Positions 7,703 to 17,415 of a stretch of DNA of 64,000 bases are shown here, in pieces. Each line of letters opens with the position of its first letter. Position 1 is the first letter of the stretch. The stretch is taken from positions 1,364,001 to 1,428,000 of the forward strand of contig NZ_CP080383.1 of NCBI RefSeq assembly GCF_019443325.1. The letters are read 5' to 3'. The notes under the pieces are model-generated. The model was given only the letters and a program-made list of their open reading frames with translations, made no database searches and was not told the origin of the DNA. The stretch comes from Cryobacterium sp. PAMC25264 (GTDB lineage: Bacteria; Actinomycetota; Actinomycetes; Actinomycetales; Microbacteriaceae). The position numbers and the translations under genes were made by a program.

Positions 7703-8532
7703 GACATCGGCCAGGGCGACGCGGTTGTGGTGCGCGACGGCGAACGGGTGGCGTTGGTCGATGTCGGTCCGGACCCGGCGCTGCTGACACACTGCCTGGA
7801 CACCCTGGGGGTCGACACCGTTGACCTGCTCGTGCTCACACACTACGACCTGGACCATGTCGGCGGGCTGGATGCGGTGATCGGCCGGGTGGGAACCGCC
7901 CTGGTGGGGGTGCCGGAGAACGCCGACGACGCCTCGCTGCACTCCCGGCTGGCCGAGGGCGGGGCAGAAGTGCGGGAGGCGGCGCGAGGAGACAGCGGCA
8001 CCCTCGGCGGCCTCGCCTGGCACATTCTCTGGCCGATCCGGGGCTCCCCGCTCATGCAGACAGGCAACCCGGGAAGCGTCACGATCCTCTTCGACGGAGC
8101 CGGCATCCGGTCGGTGTTCCTCGGCGACCTCAACGAGGAGGCCCAGGACGCCCTCCTCGCCGCGGGCCGATCGGGCAGGTCGACGTGGTGAAGGTGGCCC
8201 ACCACGGTTCCCGCGACCAGAGCGCCGCGCTGTACGCTCAGCTGCGGGCGTCGGTCGGGTTGGTCTCGGTGGGCGCCGACAACGGCTACGGGCATCCGAC
8301 CCGGTCGCTGCTGGACGTGCTCGCCTCGACCGGCACGGCGGTGGTGCGCACCGACCAGGACGGGTTGGCCGTTCTCGCCCCCACCGCACGGGCGCCCGTC
8401 GTCGGCCAGACCAGCGTGGAGGAGTCGGCGCCGCGAGAGGCGCACGGTGCGGCGCTGAAGGTCTGGACCGAGCGGGTCGGTGGCACCCGGGCGGGCACCA
8501 CCAGGGTCGGGAGCGTCGGGGGCTCCGGTTAG
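7703..8532 (+). pseudogene. comEC: ComEC/Rec2 C-terminal metallo-beta-lactamase domain, 5'-truncated and frameshifted
   Basis: Homology begins abruptly at DIGQGDAVVVRDGERVALVDVG, the conserved start of the ComEC periplasmic metallo-beta-lactamase domain. LTHYDLDHVGG is the metal-binding motif. The frame then breaks near 8170: gcgggccgatcgg would read AAGPIGQVDVVKVAHHGS with one more C, and the conserved KVAHHGS follows at 8190. The N-terminal competence/channel domain (roughly the first 500 residues of a normal ComEC) is absent and is replaced upstream by the IS/NTPase island. ComEC carries transforming DNA across the membrane, so uptake by this route should be lost even if the frameshift is only a base-calling error. 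Position before holA is the usual actinobacterial order. Confidence 0.85.
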
Positions 8533-8558
8533 GCTGGAGCGGTAGCGAAGGGAGCCGC

Positions 8559-9602
8559 GTGGCCGCACGAACAACCGCACAGGCACGAACCGGCAAGCCG
8601 GCCGCGAAGGCGAGTGCTGCGAAGATTCCCCAGCTTGCCTGGCATCAGGTGCGACCGGCGCCCGTGGTGCTGGTGTCCGGCACCGAGACGTTCCTGGCCG
8701 ACCGCGCCATCCGCTCGTTGCGGGACTTCCTCAAGCTGGAGGATCCCAGCCTGGAGGTCAGCGACATCCAGGCCGACAGCTACGCCCCCGGCGAGCTGCT
8801 CACCTTGGCCAGCCCGTCGCTCTTCGGTGAACCGCGGATGATCCGGGTCAGCTCGGTGGAGAAGTGCAGCGACACCTTCCTCACCGAAGCCATCGACTAC
8901 CTGCAGAACCCGGCCGATGACACCTATGTCGTGCTGCGCCACGGCGGGGGAGTCCGCGGCAAGAAGCTGCTCGACACCATTCGCAGCGGAGTGGGCGGCG
9001 CCGTCGAGGTGGTCTGCGCCGAACTGAAGAAGGACTCCGACAAGCACGACTTCGCGACAGCGGAGTTCCGGGCCGCCGGGAAGCGCGTCACACCGAGCGC
9101 CCTGCGTTCCCTCGTGGCCGCCTTCTCCGACGACCTCGCCGAACTGTCGGCCGCTTGCCAGCAGCTCATCGCGGATACCGGCGCCGAGGTGACCGAGACC
9201 ACGGTGGACCGCTACTACGGCGGCCGGGTCGAGACCAACGCGTTCAAGGTGGCTGATTCCGCGATCGCCGGCCGGTTGGGTGAGGCGCTCGTGACCCTCA
9301 GGCACGCGCTGTCGTCCGGGGCGGACCCGGTTCCGATCGTTGCCGCGTTCGCGAGCAAGATCCGCACCATGGCCAAGGTCTTCGGCGCCCGCGGGGGCTC
9401 CGCTCAGCTGGCGGCCAGCCTGAGCCTGGCACCGTGGCAGGTGGAGCGCGCCCAGCGCGACCTCCGCGGCTGGTCGGACGAGGGCCTGGCCCGGTGCATC
9501 GTGATGCTCGCCGAGACGGATGCCGCGGTCAAGGGCGCCGGCCGTGACCCGGTCTTCGCGCTCGAACGCCTCGTGACGGTCATCGCCAAACGCGGTGACT
9601 AG
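8559..9602 (+). CDS. holA: DNA polymerase III subunit delta
   Basis: A 347-residue protein with the HolA N-terminal fold (VLVSGTETFLADRAIRSLRDFLK) and the conserved C-terminal region ending VFALERLVTVIAKRGD. Delta opens the beta sliding clamp within the clamp-loader complex. The GTG start at 8559 has a GAAGGGA ribosome site 7 bases upstream. The gene directly follows the comEC remnant, as in other actinobacteria. Its stop overlaps by 4 bases the end of the convergent membrane protein. Confidence 0.92.
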   Translation: MAARTTAQARTGKPAAKASAAKIPQLAWHQVRPAPVVLVSGTETFLADRAIRSLRDFLKLEDPSLEVSDIQADSYAPGELLTLASPSLFGEPRMIRVSSVEKCSDTFLTEAIDYLQNPADDTYVVLRHGGGVRGKKLLDTIRSGVGGAVEVVCAELKKDSDKHDFATAEFRAAGKRVTPSALRSLVAAFSDDLAELSAACQQLIADTGAEVTETTVDRYYGGRVETNAFKVADSAIAGRLGEALVTLRHALSSGADPVPIVAAFASKIRTMAKVFGARGGSAQLAASLSLAPWQVERAQRDLRGWSDEGLARCIVMLAETDAAVKGAGRDPVFALERLVTVIAKRGD

Positions 9603-10366
9603 GGACGGTCGGACACCGTGACCGAGTCACGGTTCAGGTAGATCCAGACGCCGTCCGTGTACTCCGGGTCGCCGCAGGTCGCGCCGCTGACCTTGACCGG
9701 AAGAATCGTGGACGAGCCGACCAGATCAGCCTGCGACGCCGTCGCCTCGAACGATCCGGGCAGGGTCGGACAGTACTCGAGTTGCACGCGGCCGTACAGA
9801 TCGGTGAACTGCACCATGATCCGCTGGGTGGGCGCGGGCAGCACCACGGCGAGAAGAACCGCCAGGGCGGCCAGGGCCAGCCCGACCAGCCCGAGCACAG
9901 CGCCGAGGATGGTGAGGCCGCGGCCGGCCGGCATCCGGTTCTCGTCGTGGGCGTGCCCGGAGGAGGGCGCGTTCGGAAGTGATGCCGCGAAGAGCACGCA
10001 GGCCCCGGCCAGCACGAGCACGAAGCCCAGGAGGCCGGCGAAGACCCAGGGGCTCAGCCCGGCGTACGCGGAGACTTGTGGTGCGAATCGGAGCCCGGCC
10101 GCGATCACCGCAGCGGCAACGGCGAACGCGGCGCCGAGCAGTCCGGCTTGGTGACGCCAGGGCGAGGACCCGGGGGTAGCCGGTGTCGAGGCCGATGCCG
10201 GGCCGCCGGCACCGGGCTCGCCGAAACCGGGCCCACCGGTATTGGGCACACTGGCACGGGGTTCACCGGTGCCGGGCTCACCGGAAGTGGGCTGGGCCGC
10301 GCTCGGCTGACCCCCGCTGGTCTGTCCGGGAGAACTCGTGGCCCCGGTGGCCTGTTCGCTCGTCAC
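9599..10366 (-). CDS. Membrane protein with Pro/Gly-rich N-terminus, unknown function
   Basis: About 255 residues from GTG 10366 (VTSEQATGATSS). The frame is open to 10426, but that extension is arginine-rich and non-conserved in character. Residues 1-70 are low-complexity with GEPGTGEP-type repeats, probably cytoplasmic. Three or four hydrophobic helices follow (LLGAAFAVAAAVIAAGL, WVFAGLLGFVLVLAGACVLFAA, LTILGAVLGLVGLALAALAVLLAVVL), then an extracytoplasmic domain with two cysteines (EYCPTLPG and GATCGDPEY) that could form a disulfide. No family is recognised. It is convergent with holA. Confidence 0.7.
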   Translation of the reverse strand: MTSEQATGATSSPGQTSGGQPSAAQPTSGEPGTGEPRASVPNTGGPGFGEPGAGGPASASTPATPGSSPWRHQAGLLGAAFAVAAAVIAAGLRFAPQVSAYAGLSPWVFAGLLGFVLVLAGACVLFAASLPNAPSSGHAHDENRMPAGRGLTILGAVLGLVGLALAALAVLLAVVLPAPTQRIMVQFTDLYGRVQLEYCPTLPGSFEATASQADLVGSSTILPVKVSGATCGDPEYTDGVWIYLNRDSVTVSDRP

Positions 10367-10430
10367 GTCGACACCATAGCGTCGGCGGGCCGCGCCGGAA
10401 AGGGGCGGACGGGTGCGGCCGCACACGCAG

Positions 10431-10455
10431 AAAACCCCCGCCAGGGGCGGGGGTT
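10431..10455 (-). terminator. Rho-independent terminator of rpsT
   Basis: On the minus strand CCCCCGCC-cct-GGCGGGGG is followed by TTTT. It lies about 40 bases after the rpsT stop. Confidence 0.85.
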
Positions 10456-10495
10456 GCTCTGTGTGGCGCCTCGTCAGAGAACGCCGAAGGCCGAG

Positions 10496-10756
10496 CTAGA
10501 GCGCGTTGACCGACTTGGCGATAGCGGACTTCTTGTTCGCTGCCTGGTTCTGGTGGATGACGCCCTTGCTGACGGCCTTGTCGAGCTTCTTGGAAGCAAC
10601 GGCGAGGCTGGCGACAGCCTTGTCCTTGTCGCCGGCGGCGACGGCGAGGCGGGTAGCCCGGATGGCCGTCTTGAACTCGCTCTTGACCGCCTTGTTGCGC
10701 TCCTGCGACTTCTTGTTCGTGAGGATCCGCTTGATCTGCGACTTGATGTTTGCCAC
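10496..10756 (-). CDS. rpsT: 30S ribosomal protein S20
   Basis: An 86-residue basic protein, [21 protein letters not shown] through [21 protein letters not shown], the full length of bS20. It binds 16S rRNA early in small-subunit assembly. The start is GTG at 10756. It is transcribed alone on the minus strand with its own terminator and lies near holA as in many actinobacteria. Confidence 0.97.
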   Translation of the reverse strand: MANIKSQIKRILTNKKSQERNKAVKSEFKTAIRATRLAVAAGDKDKAVASLAVASKKLDKAVSKGVIHQNQAANKKSAIAKSVNAL

Positions 10757-10875
10757 GTTTTTTACGCTTTCGTTAGATTCTTGTTCGGATGGGCCGCCCG
10801 GTGATAGAGGGCACCGTGCGGCGAAAATCGTGTGGGGTGGGACCCAACACGCAAGCCAACAGGCAACGATACCAG

Positions 10876-11628
10876 CTATCCGGGCCGACCATGCACCGAA
10901 TCCGGCTGATCTCGTCCTGGGTGTGCGTCCACCTCGGCCAGGATCCGTCCGAGCACTCTATCGAACCGGAGCGGGCGGTGCAGGCTCACCAGGTGGCCGG
11001 CACCGGGAACCGTCACGAGGGTGCCGTGCCGACTCGCGTGCAGGAAGCGTTTCTGGTGCAGCCTGAAATGGTCCCATGCCCCGTTGACCAGCCAGACCCG
11101 GCCCGGATAGGCCCTCAGATCGGTCAGCGGCGTCAGCGTCCCCGTCTCCCGCAACCCCGCGTCCATGACCTCCAGGGCCACGCCGCCGGCGAGGGCATCG
11201 GCGGCGCCGGCTGGCGGGAGCATCCGTCGTACCAGGAACGTGTGCAACCGGAGTCCGCGGTCGGGCAGCCGGTGGATCAGCCGGGCGAGCAGCCTGTAGC
11301 CGGCCAGGCCGGGCCCACCGGGTTCGAACGCCGACCCCACGGCCACGAGGGCGAGCACCCGGTCCGGGTGCCGGGCGGCATAGGCGGTGGCGTAATACCC
11401 GCCGAGCGAGAGGCCCACGAGCACGACCTGGCCGCCGAGAGCGTCGACGCCGGCATCGATGGCAGCAAGGGCCCCGGCCACGGTGAACTCCTCGCCCAGC
11501 CTCGACCCGTGCCCGGGCAGGTCGATGGCGAGCACCGGGTGGCCGGCCGCGGCCAGCATCTCGCACTGGTGCCGCCACATGCTGGCCGACGTGCGGATGC
11601 CGTGCACCAACACGACCGGGACCGGCAC
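10876..11628 (-). CDS. Alpha/beta hydrolase
   Basis: A 250-residue alpha/beta-hydrolase fold protein. The oxyanion motif VLVHGIR is at the N-terminus, the nucleophile elbow GLSLGG is near residue 92, the candidate acid is Asp in NGAWDHF, and the catalytic His is in [10 protein letters not shown]. No signal peptide, so cytoplasmic. The GTG start at 11628 lies directly at the stop of the response regulator (11630), so it is the third gene of a kinase-regulator-hydrolase operon. The substrate is unknown. A link between the two-component system and this enzyme is inferred from the coupling only. Confidence 0.85.
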   Translation of the reverse strand: MPVPVVLVHGIRTSASMWRHQCEMLAAAGHPVLAIDLPGHGSRLGEEFTVAGALAAIDAGVDALGGQVVLVGLSLGGYYATAYAARHPDRVLALVAVGSAFEPGGPGLAGYRLLARLIHRLPDRGLRLHTFLVRRMLPPAGAADALAGGVALEVMDAGLRETGTLTPLTDLRAYPGRVWLVNGAWDHFRLHQKRFLHASRHGTLVTVPGAGHLVSLHRPLRFDRVLGRILAEVDAHPGRDQPDSVHGRPG

Positions 11629-11629
11629 G

Positions 11630-12286
11630 TCAGGCTCCCCTGATGGTTCCGGACGCCCGGGCGCTGGCCACCGCTGAGGTACGCGAACCCACCCCGAGCT
11701 TGCCGAAGATGTGCACCAGGTGGGACTTCACGGTGGCCTCGCTGAGGAACAGGTCCTGCCCGATCTGCCGGTTGGACCGGCCGGCGGCGACGAGCCCGAG
11801 CACCTCGACCTCGCGCGGGGAGAGCCGGCTCTCCGGAACCCTGGAGCGGTCGGCCAGGCGGGTCACGATGGCCGGCGCGAGGGCGCTCTGGCCGGCCGCA
11901 GCCGCGCGCACGGCCGCGATGAGCTCGGCCGGCGGGGCGTCCTTGAGCAGGTAGCCGCTGGCGCCGGCCTCGATGGCACCGAGGATGTCGGCATCCGTGT
12001 CGTAATTCGTCAGTATCAACACGTGCGGGGCGCCGGGAACCGCGCGCACCCGCCGGGTGGCCTCGGCCCCCTGCATGGTTCCCGTCTGCGTTGGGGCGCC
12101 GGGCGCTGCCCCGCCGAACTGCAGGTCCATGAGCACGACATCGACCCGTCCGGAGGCCGCCAGTGTCACCGCCTCCTCGGCCGTGCCGGCCTCGAGGTCC
12201 ACGACCAGGTCGGGCTCCGCGCCGAGCAGGGCCCGCAGGCCAGCCCGCACCACGGGGTGGTCGTCCGCGAGCAGCACCCGGATCAT
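11630..12286 (-). CDS. Two-component response regulator, NarL/LuxR family
   Basis: A 218-residue protein: receiver domain with acidic pocket DD at residues 8-9, phospho-acceptor Asp54 (VVLMDLQFGG) and Lys in LLKDAPPAEL, then a LuxR-type helix-turn-helix (LSPREVEVLGLVAAGRSNRQIGQDLFLSEATVKSHLVHIFGKL). The start overlaps the kinase stop (ATGA), so the two are coupled. A small glycine-rich insertion (GGAAPGAPTQTGTMQGAE) sits just after the phosphorylation site, longer than usual for the beta3-alpha3 loop. Targets are unknown. Confidence 0.93.
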   Translation of the reverse strand: MIRVLLADDHPVVRAGLRALLGAEPDLVVDLEAGTAEEAVTLAASGRVDVVLMDLQFGGAAPGAPTQTGTMQGAEATRRVRAVPGAPHVLILTNYDTDADILGAIEAGASGYLLKDAPPAELIAAVRAAAAGQSALAPAIVTRLADRSRVPESRLSPREVEVLGLVAAGRSNRQIGQDLFLSEATVKSHLVHIFGKLGVGSRTSAVASARASGTIRGA

Positions 12287-13548
12287 GCCGCCACCTGCCC
12301 GGTCGGGAAGGTTACGGCCACGGCAGTGCCCTGACCGGGCGCGGACTCGAGCACGAAGCTGCCGCCGAGTTGCTCCACCCGTTGCCTGATGGCGACCAGC
12401 CCGAACGAGTCAGGGCTCTGGGCGGCCGCATCGGTGAGAGTGAAGCCCCGGCCGTCATCGACGATGTCCAGGGTCACCTCGTCGGTCATGTAGCTCAGCG
12501 TGATCTCGGCCCGACCGGCATCGGCGTGCTGGGCGACGTTGGCCAGCGACCCCTGAGCGATGCGCAGCAGGGTGGTTTCCAACGACATCGGCAGGGCGAC
12601 GGCGTCCCCGGTGACGTGCAGGCTCACCCGGGTGGCGCGTCCGCCGGTGGGCGTCGGGCGCTGAATCGCAGCCGCGAGCCTGGCCAGGGCGCCGGGCAGA
12701 GTCTGGGCGTCCAGGGCCGGAGGGGTGAGTTCGCGGATGAACCGGCGGGTCTCCTGCAGATTCGCCGCCGCCGTGTCCCTGGCCAGTCGCAGGTGGTCGA
12801 GGGCGGCCGGGTCGGTGACGGTGCGCTCGGCAGCGTGCAACAACAGTTGGATGCTCGAGAGTCCCTGCGCGACAGTGTCGTGGATCTCCCGGGCCAGGCG
12901 CTGCCGTTCGGCGAGGGTGCCGGCATCCCTGGCGGTGGCGGCGAGTTCGGCCCGGGTGGCCAGCAGGTCGTCGATGAGAGTCTGTCGTTCGCCGGCCTCC
13001 CGCAGCAGCGCCCGGTAGCCCAGCCCGACCGCGACGGCCACTCCCGCGGCCACGATCGGCCCCAGGGTCGCGCCCAGGCTCAGGCCCACGTGCAGGCTCA
13101 TCGACCAGATCGTCAGGAACACGCTCAGCAGCACCAGCGGAATGCCCGCCCTGAGGGGCAGCACGTGCAACTGGAGGAAGAACAGGGGGAAGACGATGAA
13201 GGCGGCATCCTCGGTCAACAGGGTCAGCGCGAGCCACTCGACCAGCAGCAACGCCATCCAGACCGGCACGACCCAGCCGCGCGGCCGGGTCCGGGCCAGG
13301 CGGCCACCGCCGGCGTAGCTGGCGAGGAACACGAGGGCCAACGCCACGATGAGAGCCGCATCCGGGGCCGCGTCCCACAGGGTGAGAACGATCACCAGCC
13401 CCGTCAGCACCACGATCAGCACGTGCAGGCCGATCCGCAGCCCCGAGAAGACCGGGGTCAGGGCGGAATGCGGCAGGCCGTCGCCGATGCTGGTGGGCGG
13501 GGTGGGGTCCCGAGGGGTCGGGGTGGCGCGCACGGCGATGCTGGACAT
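12283..13548 (-). CDS. Sensor histidine kinase, HisKA_3/NarX-type
   Basis: About 421 residues from MSSIAVRATP (ATG 13546-13548). The open frame extends further upstream but would run antisense into lepA. About six membrane helices occupy residues 35-180, followed by a coiled linker, the HisKA_3 dimerisation helix with phospho-acceptor His223 in LAREIHDTVAQGLSSIQ, and an HATPase_c domain (NVAQHADAG, DIVDDGRGF, GLVAIRQRVEQLGG). The sensing part is membrane-embedded with little extracellular sequence. It heads a three-gene minus-strand operon and is divergent from lepA with about 110 bases between starts. Confidence 0.9.
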   Translation of the reverse strand: MSSIAVRATPTPRDPTPPTSIGDGLPHSALTPVFSGLRIGLHVLIVVLTGLVIVLTLWDAAPDAALIVALALVFLASYAGGGRLARTRPRGWVVPVWMALLLVEWLALTLLTEDAAFIVFPLFFLQLHVLPLRAGIPLVLLSVFLTIWSMSLHVGLSLGATLGPIVAAGVAVAVGLGYRALLREAGERQTLIDDLLATRAELAATARDAGTLAERQRLAREIHDTVAQGLSSIQLLLHAAERTVTDPAALDHLRLARDTAAANLQETRRFIRELTPPALDAQTLPGALARLAAAIQRPTPTGGRATRVSLHVTGDAVALPMSLETTLLRIAQGSLANVAQHADAGRAEITLSYMTDEVTLDIVDDGRGFTLTDAAAQSPDSFGLVAIRQRVEQLGGSFVLESAPGQGTAVAVTFPTGQVAA

Positions 13549-13660
13549 GGTGATGCCAGCATAATCAGGGCGTGCGCGCCCGGCATCCGTCGAATGGATG
13601 AGCGAGCCTGGCCGTGGCAGGTCACCCCGATGCTGCGGGGCATGGGAGAATTGGGCCATC

Positions 13661-15513
13661 ATGTCACCGAGAGCTCTCAAGGCGCTGGAACCGGCCGCAA
13701 CCGCCCCCGCGTTCATCCGTAACTTCTGCATCATCGCGCACATCGACCACGGCAAGTCCACGCTGGCCGACCGGATGCTGCAGATCACCGGCGTCGTCGA
13801 CGACCGTTCCATGCGCGCCCAATATCTGGACCGCATGGACATCGAACGCGAACGCGGCATCACCATCAAGAGCCAGGCCGTGCGTATGCCGTGGGAGATG
13901 GACGGTGCGACCTACGCGCTGAACATGATCGACACCCCTGGCCACGTCGACTTCACCTACGAGGTCTCCCGCAGCCTGGCCGCCTGCGAGGGCGCCATCC
14001 TGCTCGTCGACGCCGCACAGGGCATCGAAGCCCAGACCCTGGCGAACCTGTACCTGGCGCTGGAGAACGACCTCACCATCATCCCGGTGCTGAACAAGAT
14101 CGACCTGCCGGCCGCCGACCCCGACAAATACGCCAAGGAGCTCGCCAGCCTCATCGGCGGCAGCCCCGACGACGTGCTGCGGGTCTCCGGCAAAACCGGC
14201 GTGGGCGTGTCCGAGCTGCTCGACCGGGCCACCTCGCTGATCCCGGCCCCGGTCGGCGATGCGAACGCACCGGCCCGCGCGATGATCTTCGACTCGGTCT
14301 ACGACAGCTACCGCGGCGTCGTCACCTATGTGCGCATGATCGACGGGCACCTGAGCCCCCGCGAGAAGATCCAGATGATGTCGACGCGCGCCACCCACGA
14401 CATCCTCGAGATCGGCGTCACCAGCCCCGAACCCACGCCGAGCAAGGGCCTGGGCGTCGGCGAGGTGGGCTACCTGATCACGGGCGTGAAGGACGTGCGC
14501 CAGTCCAAGGTCGGCGACACGGTCACGACAGCGGCCAAGCCGGCCACCGAGGCGCTGCCCGGCTACACCGAGCCCAAGCCCATGGTGTTCTCCGGCCTGT
14601 ACCCGATCGACGGCAGCGACTACCCGGCCCTCCGCGAAGCTCTCGACAAGCTCAAGCTCTCGGATGCGTCGCTGGTCTACGAACCTGAGACCTCCGTCGC
14701 GCTCGGCTTCGGCTTCCGTTGTGGCTTCCTGGGCCTGCTGCACCTCGAGATCATCACCGAGCGCATCGACCGGGAGTTCAACCTCGACCTGATCACCACC
14801 GCGCCCAGCGTGATCTACGAGGTCACCACCGACGACAAGAAGACCGTCACGGTCACCAACCCCAGCGAGTTCCCGAACGGCAAGATCGCCGTCGTCGAAG
14901 AGCCCATCGTCAAGGCCGCGATCCTCGCACCCAAGGATTACGTCGGCGTGATCATGGAGCTCTGCCAGGGCCGCCGCGGTACCCTGCTCGGCATGGAGTA
15001 CCTCGGTGAGGACCGGGTTGAGATCCGTTACACGATGCCGCTGGGCGAGATCGTGTTCGACTTCTTCGACCAGCTCAAGAGCAAGACCGCCGGCTACGCG
15101 TCGTTGGACTACGAGCCCATCGGCTCGCAGGAGGCCGACCTGGTCAAGGTCGACATCCTGCTCCAGGGCGAACAGGTCGACGCGTTCAGCGCCATCGTGC
15201 ACCGCGACAAGGCCTACGACTACGGCGTCCTCATGACCGGGCGCCTCCGCAAGCTCATTCCGCGCCAGCAGTTCGACGTGCCCATCCAGGCCGCCATCGG
15301 CGCCCGCATCATCGCTCGCGAATCGATCAGTGCTATCCGCAAGGACGTGCTGGCCAAGTGCTACGGCGGTGACATCTCCCGCAAGCGCAAGCTGCTCGAA
15401 AAGCAGAAGGAAGGCAAGAAGCGCATGAAGATGGTCGGCCGGGTCGAGGTGCCGCAGGAGGCGTTCATCGCTGCGCTCTCCGGCGACGAACCGCCCAAGA
15501 AGGAAAGAAGTAA
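13661..15513 (+). CDS. lepA: Elongation factor 4 (LepA), 3' end frameshifted
   Basis: Starts at ATG 13661 after GGGAGAA. GTPase motifs are AHIDHGKST (G1), RERGIT (G2), DTPGH (G3) and NKID (G4). The elongation-factor domains and the LepA-specific C-terminus ([28 protein letters not shown]) follow, to the usual end [24 protein letters not shown]4 is a ribosomal GTPase that promotes back-translocation under stress. Read literally the frame misses the natural stop and continues to 15937 through the next gene. One extra A in the ggaaagaag run at 15502-15510 gives KKEKK and TAA at 15511-15513, the expected end, so the 758-residue reading is probably an artefact. Confidence 0.93.
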
Positions 15514-15518
15514 CCGTC

Positions 15519-16166
15519 ATGCGACGTTCGACCTTCACCGACGCCGCTGTGACGTATGCCGCCATCGGCGGCACCCTCGCGTCCGACCTGATGCGCTACC
15601 CACCCAAGGGGCACCGGCCGCTCGAGCGCACTGTGCGCCTGGGCAGCGGCGAGGAACGCTTCCGTGCGGCGACCACGTCGCTGATGACCTGGGGCATCCA
15701 GCGCGGCAGCGGCATCGAGGTCACCGACCTGGACGCCGGCACCGGCGTGCAGTACACCGGCATCGTCTTCACCGACGACGGAACCCCGGCTCCCAACCAG
15801 GAACACCCGGTGAACGAGGCGACCTTCGCCGAGGACGGCACCCCCTTCATCAGCAACGGCATGACCGGAGTACTCAAGATCCCGAACGGCCCATTCACGG
15901 TCGCCGCACCGGTGCGCGTGGTCTACGTCATCGATGAGGCCGACAAGATCGGTTTCGCCTACGGCACCATGCGCGGCCACCCGCAGAACGGCGAGGAAGC
16001 GTTCATCGTCGACCGCCGCCCTGACGATTCCGTCTGGCTCACGATCCGCTCGTTCTCCCGGCCGAGCACCTGGTACTACCGCCTGGCCTGGCCGGTCCTG
16101 CGCTTCCAACAGGAACGCTACACACGCCGCTACCTCCGCGCCCTGCACCCCGTCGGGATGGCCTGA
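15519..16166 (+). CDS. DUF1990 family protein
   Basis: A 215-residue protein starting ATG 15519 after AGGAAAGAAG. It has DUF1990-type features: an N-terminal YAAIGGTL segment, [22 protein letters not shown], and the C-terminal [31 protein letters not shown] region. The family is widespread in actinobacteria and plants and has no established function; a lipid- or ligand-binding fold has been suggested. It follows lepA closely and is 4 bases before hemW. Confidence 0.85.
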   Translation: MRRSTFTDAAVTYAAIGGTLASDLMRYPPKGHRPLERTVRLGSGEERFRAATTSLMTWGIQRGSGIEVTDLDAGTGVQYTGIVFTDDGTPAPNQEHPVNEATFAEDGTPFISNGMTGVLKIPNGPFTVAAPVRVVYVIDEADKIGFAYGTMRGHPQNGEEAFIVDRRPDDSVWLTIRSFSRPSTWYYRLAWPVLRFQQERYTRRYLRALHPVGMA

Positions 16167-16170
16167 CCGG

Positions 16171-17397
16171 ATGGCTGGACCGCATCCGGTCGGCGACCCC
16201 GCACCACTCGACGGACTGTTGCCGGCCTCGGCCGGTGTCGGCGCGGACGAACGCGACTTCGGGGTCTACCTGCACGTGCCGTTCTGCAAGGTGCGCTGCG
16301 GGTATTGCGACTTCAACACCTATACCGCCACCGAACTGCGCGGGGTGAAGCAGAGCGACTATGCCAGCCAGGCCGTGCTCGAGGTCGAGTCCGCCGCCCG
16401 CATCCTGGCCGCGTCGCACATCGCTCCCCGGCCAGCTGCCACGGTCTTCTTCGGCGGCGGCACACCCACCCTGTTGCCCGCCGACCACCTGGTGCGGATG
16501 TTGCACGCCGTGCGGGACACCTTCGGCATCGTGCCCGGCGCCGAGATCACCACCGAGGCGAACCCGGACTCTGTCGACCTCGCCTACCTGCTCCAGCTCA
16601 AGGCCGCCGGGTTCACCCGGGTGTCCTTCGGCATGCAGTCGGCCGTGCCGAGCGTGCTCGCCACCCTCGAGCGCACGCACGACCCCGAGCGGGTTCCGCT
16701 CGTCGTGCAGTGGGCCAGGGAGGCCGGCCTGGACGTGAGCCTCGACCTCATCTACGGCACCCCGGGGGAGACCATCGAGAACTGGCGGGCCAGCCTCGAG
16801 CACGCGATCGGACAGAACCCCGACCACATCAGCGCCTACTCGCTCATCGTCGAAGACGGCACCAAGCTGGCCAGGCAGATCCGCCGCGGCGAGCTCGTGC
16901 AGCCCGACGAGGACCTGCAGGCCGACTTCTACGAGTTGGCCGACCGGCTCCTGGCCGAGGCCGGCTACGGCTGGTACGAGGTCAGCAACTGGTCACGGGG
17001 CACGCAGCACCGCTCCCGGCACAACCTCTCCTACTGGAGGAGCGCCGACTGGTGGGGTGTGGGTCCCGGAGCGCACAGCCACATCGGCGGGGTGCGCTGG
17101 TGGAACGTCAAGCACCCGGCGGCATACGCCGACCGGATCCTCGCCGGGCACTCCCCGGCGGCCGGGCGAGAGACTCTCGACGATGACACCCGCGAGCTGG
17201 AGCGGGTGCTGTTGCTCACCCGCATCCGCGAGGGCATCCCCGTGGCGACGTTGACGACGGCGGGGCGCCGAGAGGTGGCCGGCCTGATCAATGACGAACT
17301 CATCGATGCGCGGGCAGCGATCGGCGGCACCGTCGAACTGACCCTGCGCGGGCGGCTCCTGGCCGACGCCGTGGTGCGCCGTCTCCTCACCGACTGA
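16171..17397 (+). CDS. hemW: HemW-type radical SAM protein (heme chaperone homologue)
   Basis: A 408-residue protein, start ATG 16171. The radical SAM cluster motif is C39-K-V-R-C43-G-Y-C46, GGGTPTLLP follows, and the HNLSYW motif near residue 285 is the HNxxYW signature that separates HemW from HemN. The coproporphyrinogen-oxidase-specific N-terminal residues of HemN are absent. HemW binds heme and is thought to deliver it to respiratory enzymes, so annotation as coproporphyrinogen oxidase would be wrong. Follows lepA/DUF1990 in the common actinobacterial order. Confidence 0.92.
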   Translation: MAGPHPVGDPAPLDGLLPASAGVGADERDFGVYLHVPFCKVRCGYCDFNTYTATELRGVKQSDYASQAVLEVESAARILAASHIAPRPAATVFFGGGTPTLLPADHLVRMLHAVRDTFGIVPGAEITTEANPDSVDLAYLLQLKAAGFTRVSFGMQSAVPSVLATLERTHDPERVPLVVQWAREAGLDVSLDLIYGTPGETIENWRASLEHAIGQNPDHISAYSLIVEDGTKLARQIRRGELVQPDEDLQADFYELADRLLAEAGYGWYEVSNWSRGTQHRSRHNLSYWRSADWWGVGPGAHSHIGGVRWWNVKHPAAYADRILAGHSPAAGRETLDDDTRELERVLLLTRIREGIPVATLTTAGRREVAGLINDELIDARAAIGGTVELTLRGRLLADAVVRRLLTD

Positions 17398-17415
17398 ACC
17401 CCAGCCCTCCCCACC

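Noticed and set aside
13664-15574. 636-codon antisense open frame opposite lepA
   Set aside because: Composition is the Val/Asp/Gly/Arg-rich shadow of a GC-rich gene. The plus-strand LepA motifs are unambiguous.
16171-17397. Coproporphyrinogen III oxidase (HemN)
   Set aside because: The protein has the HNxxYW motif and short N-terminus of HemW, so the heme chaperone name fits better.
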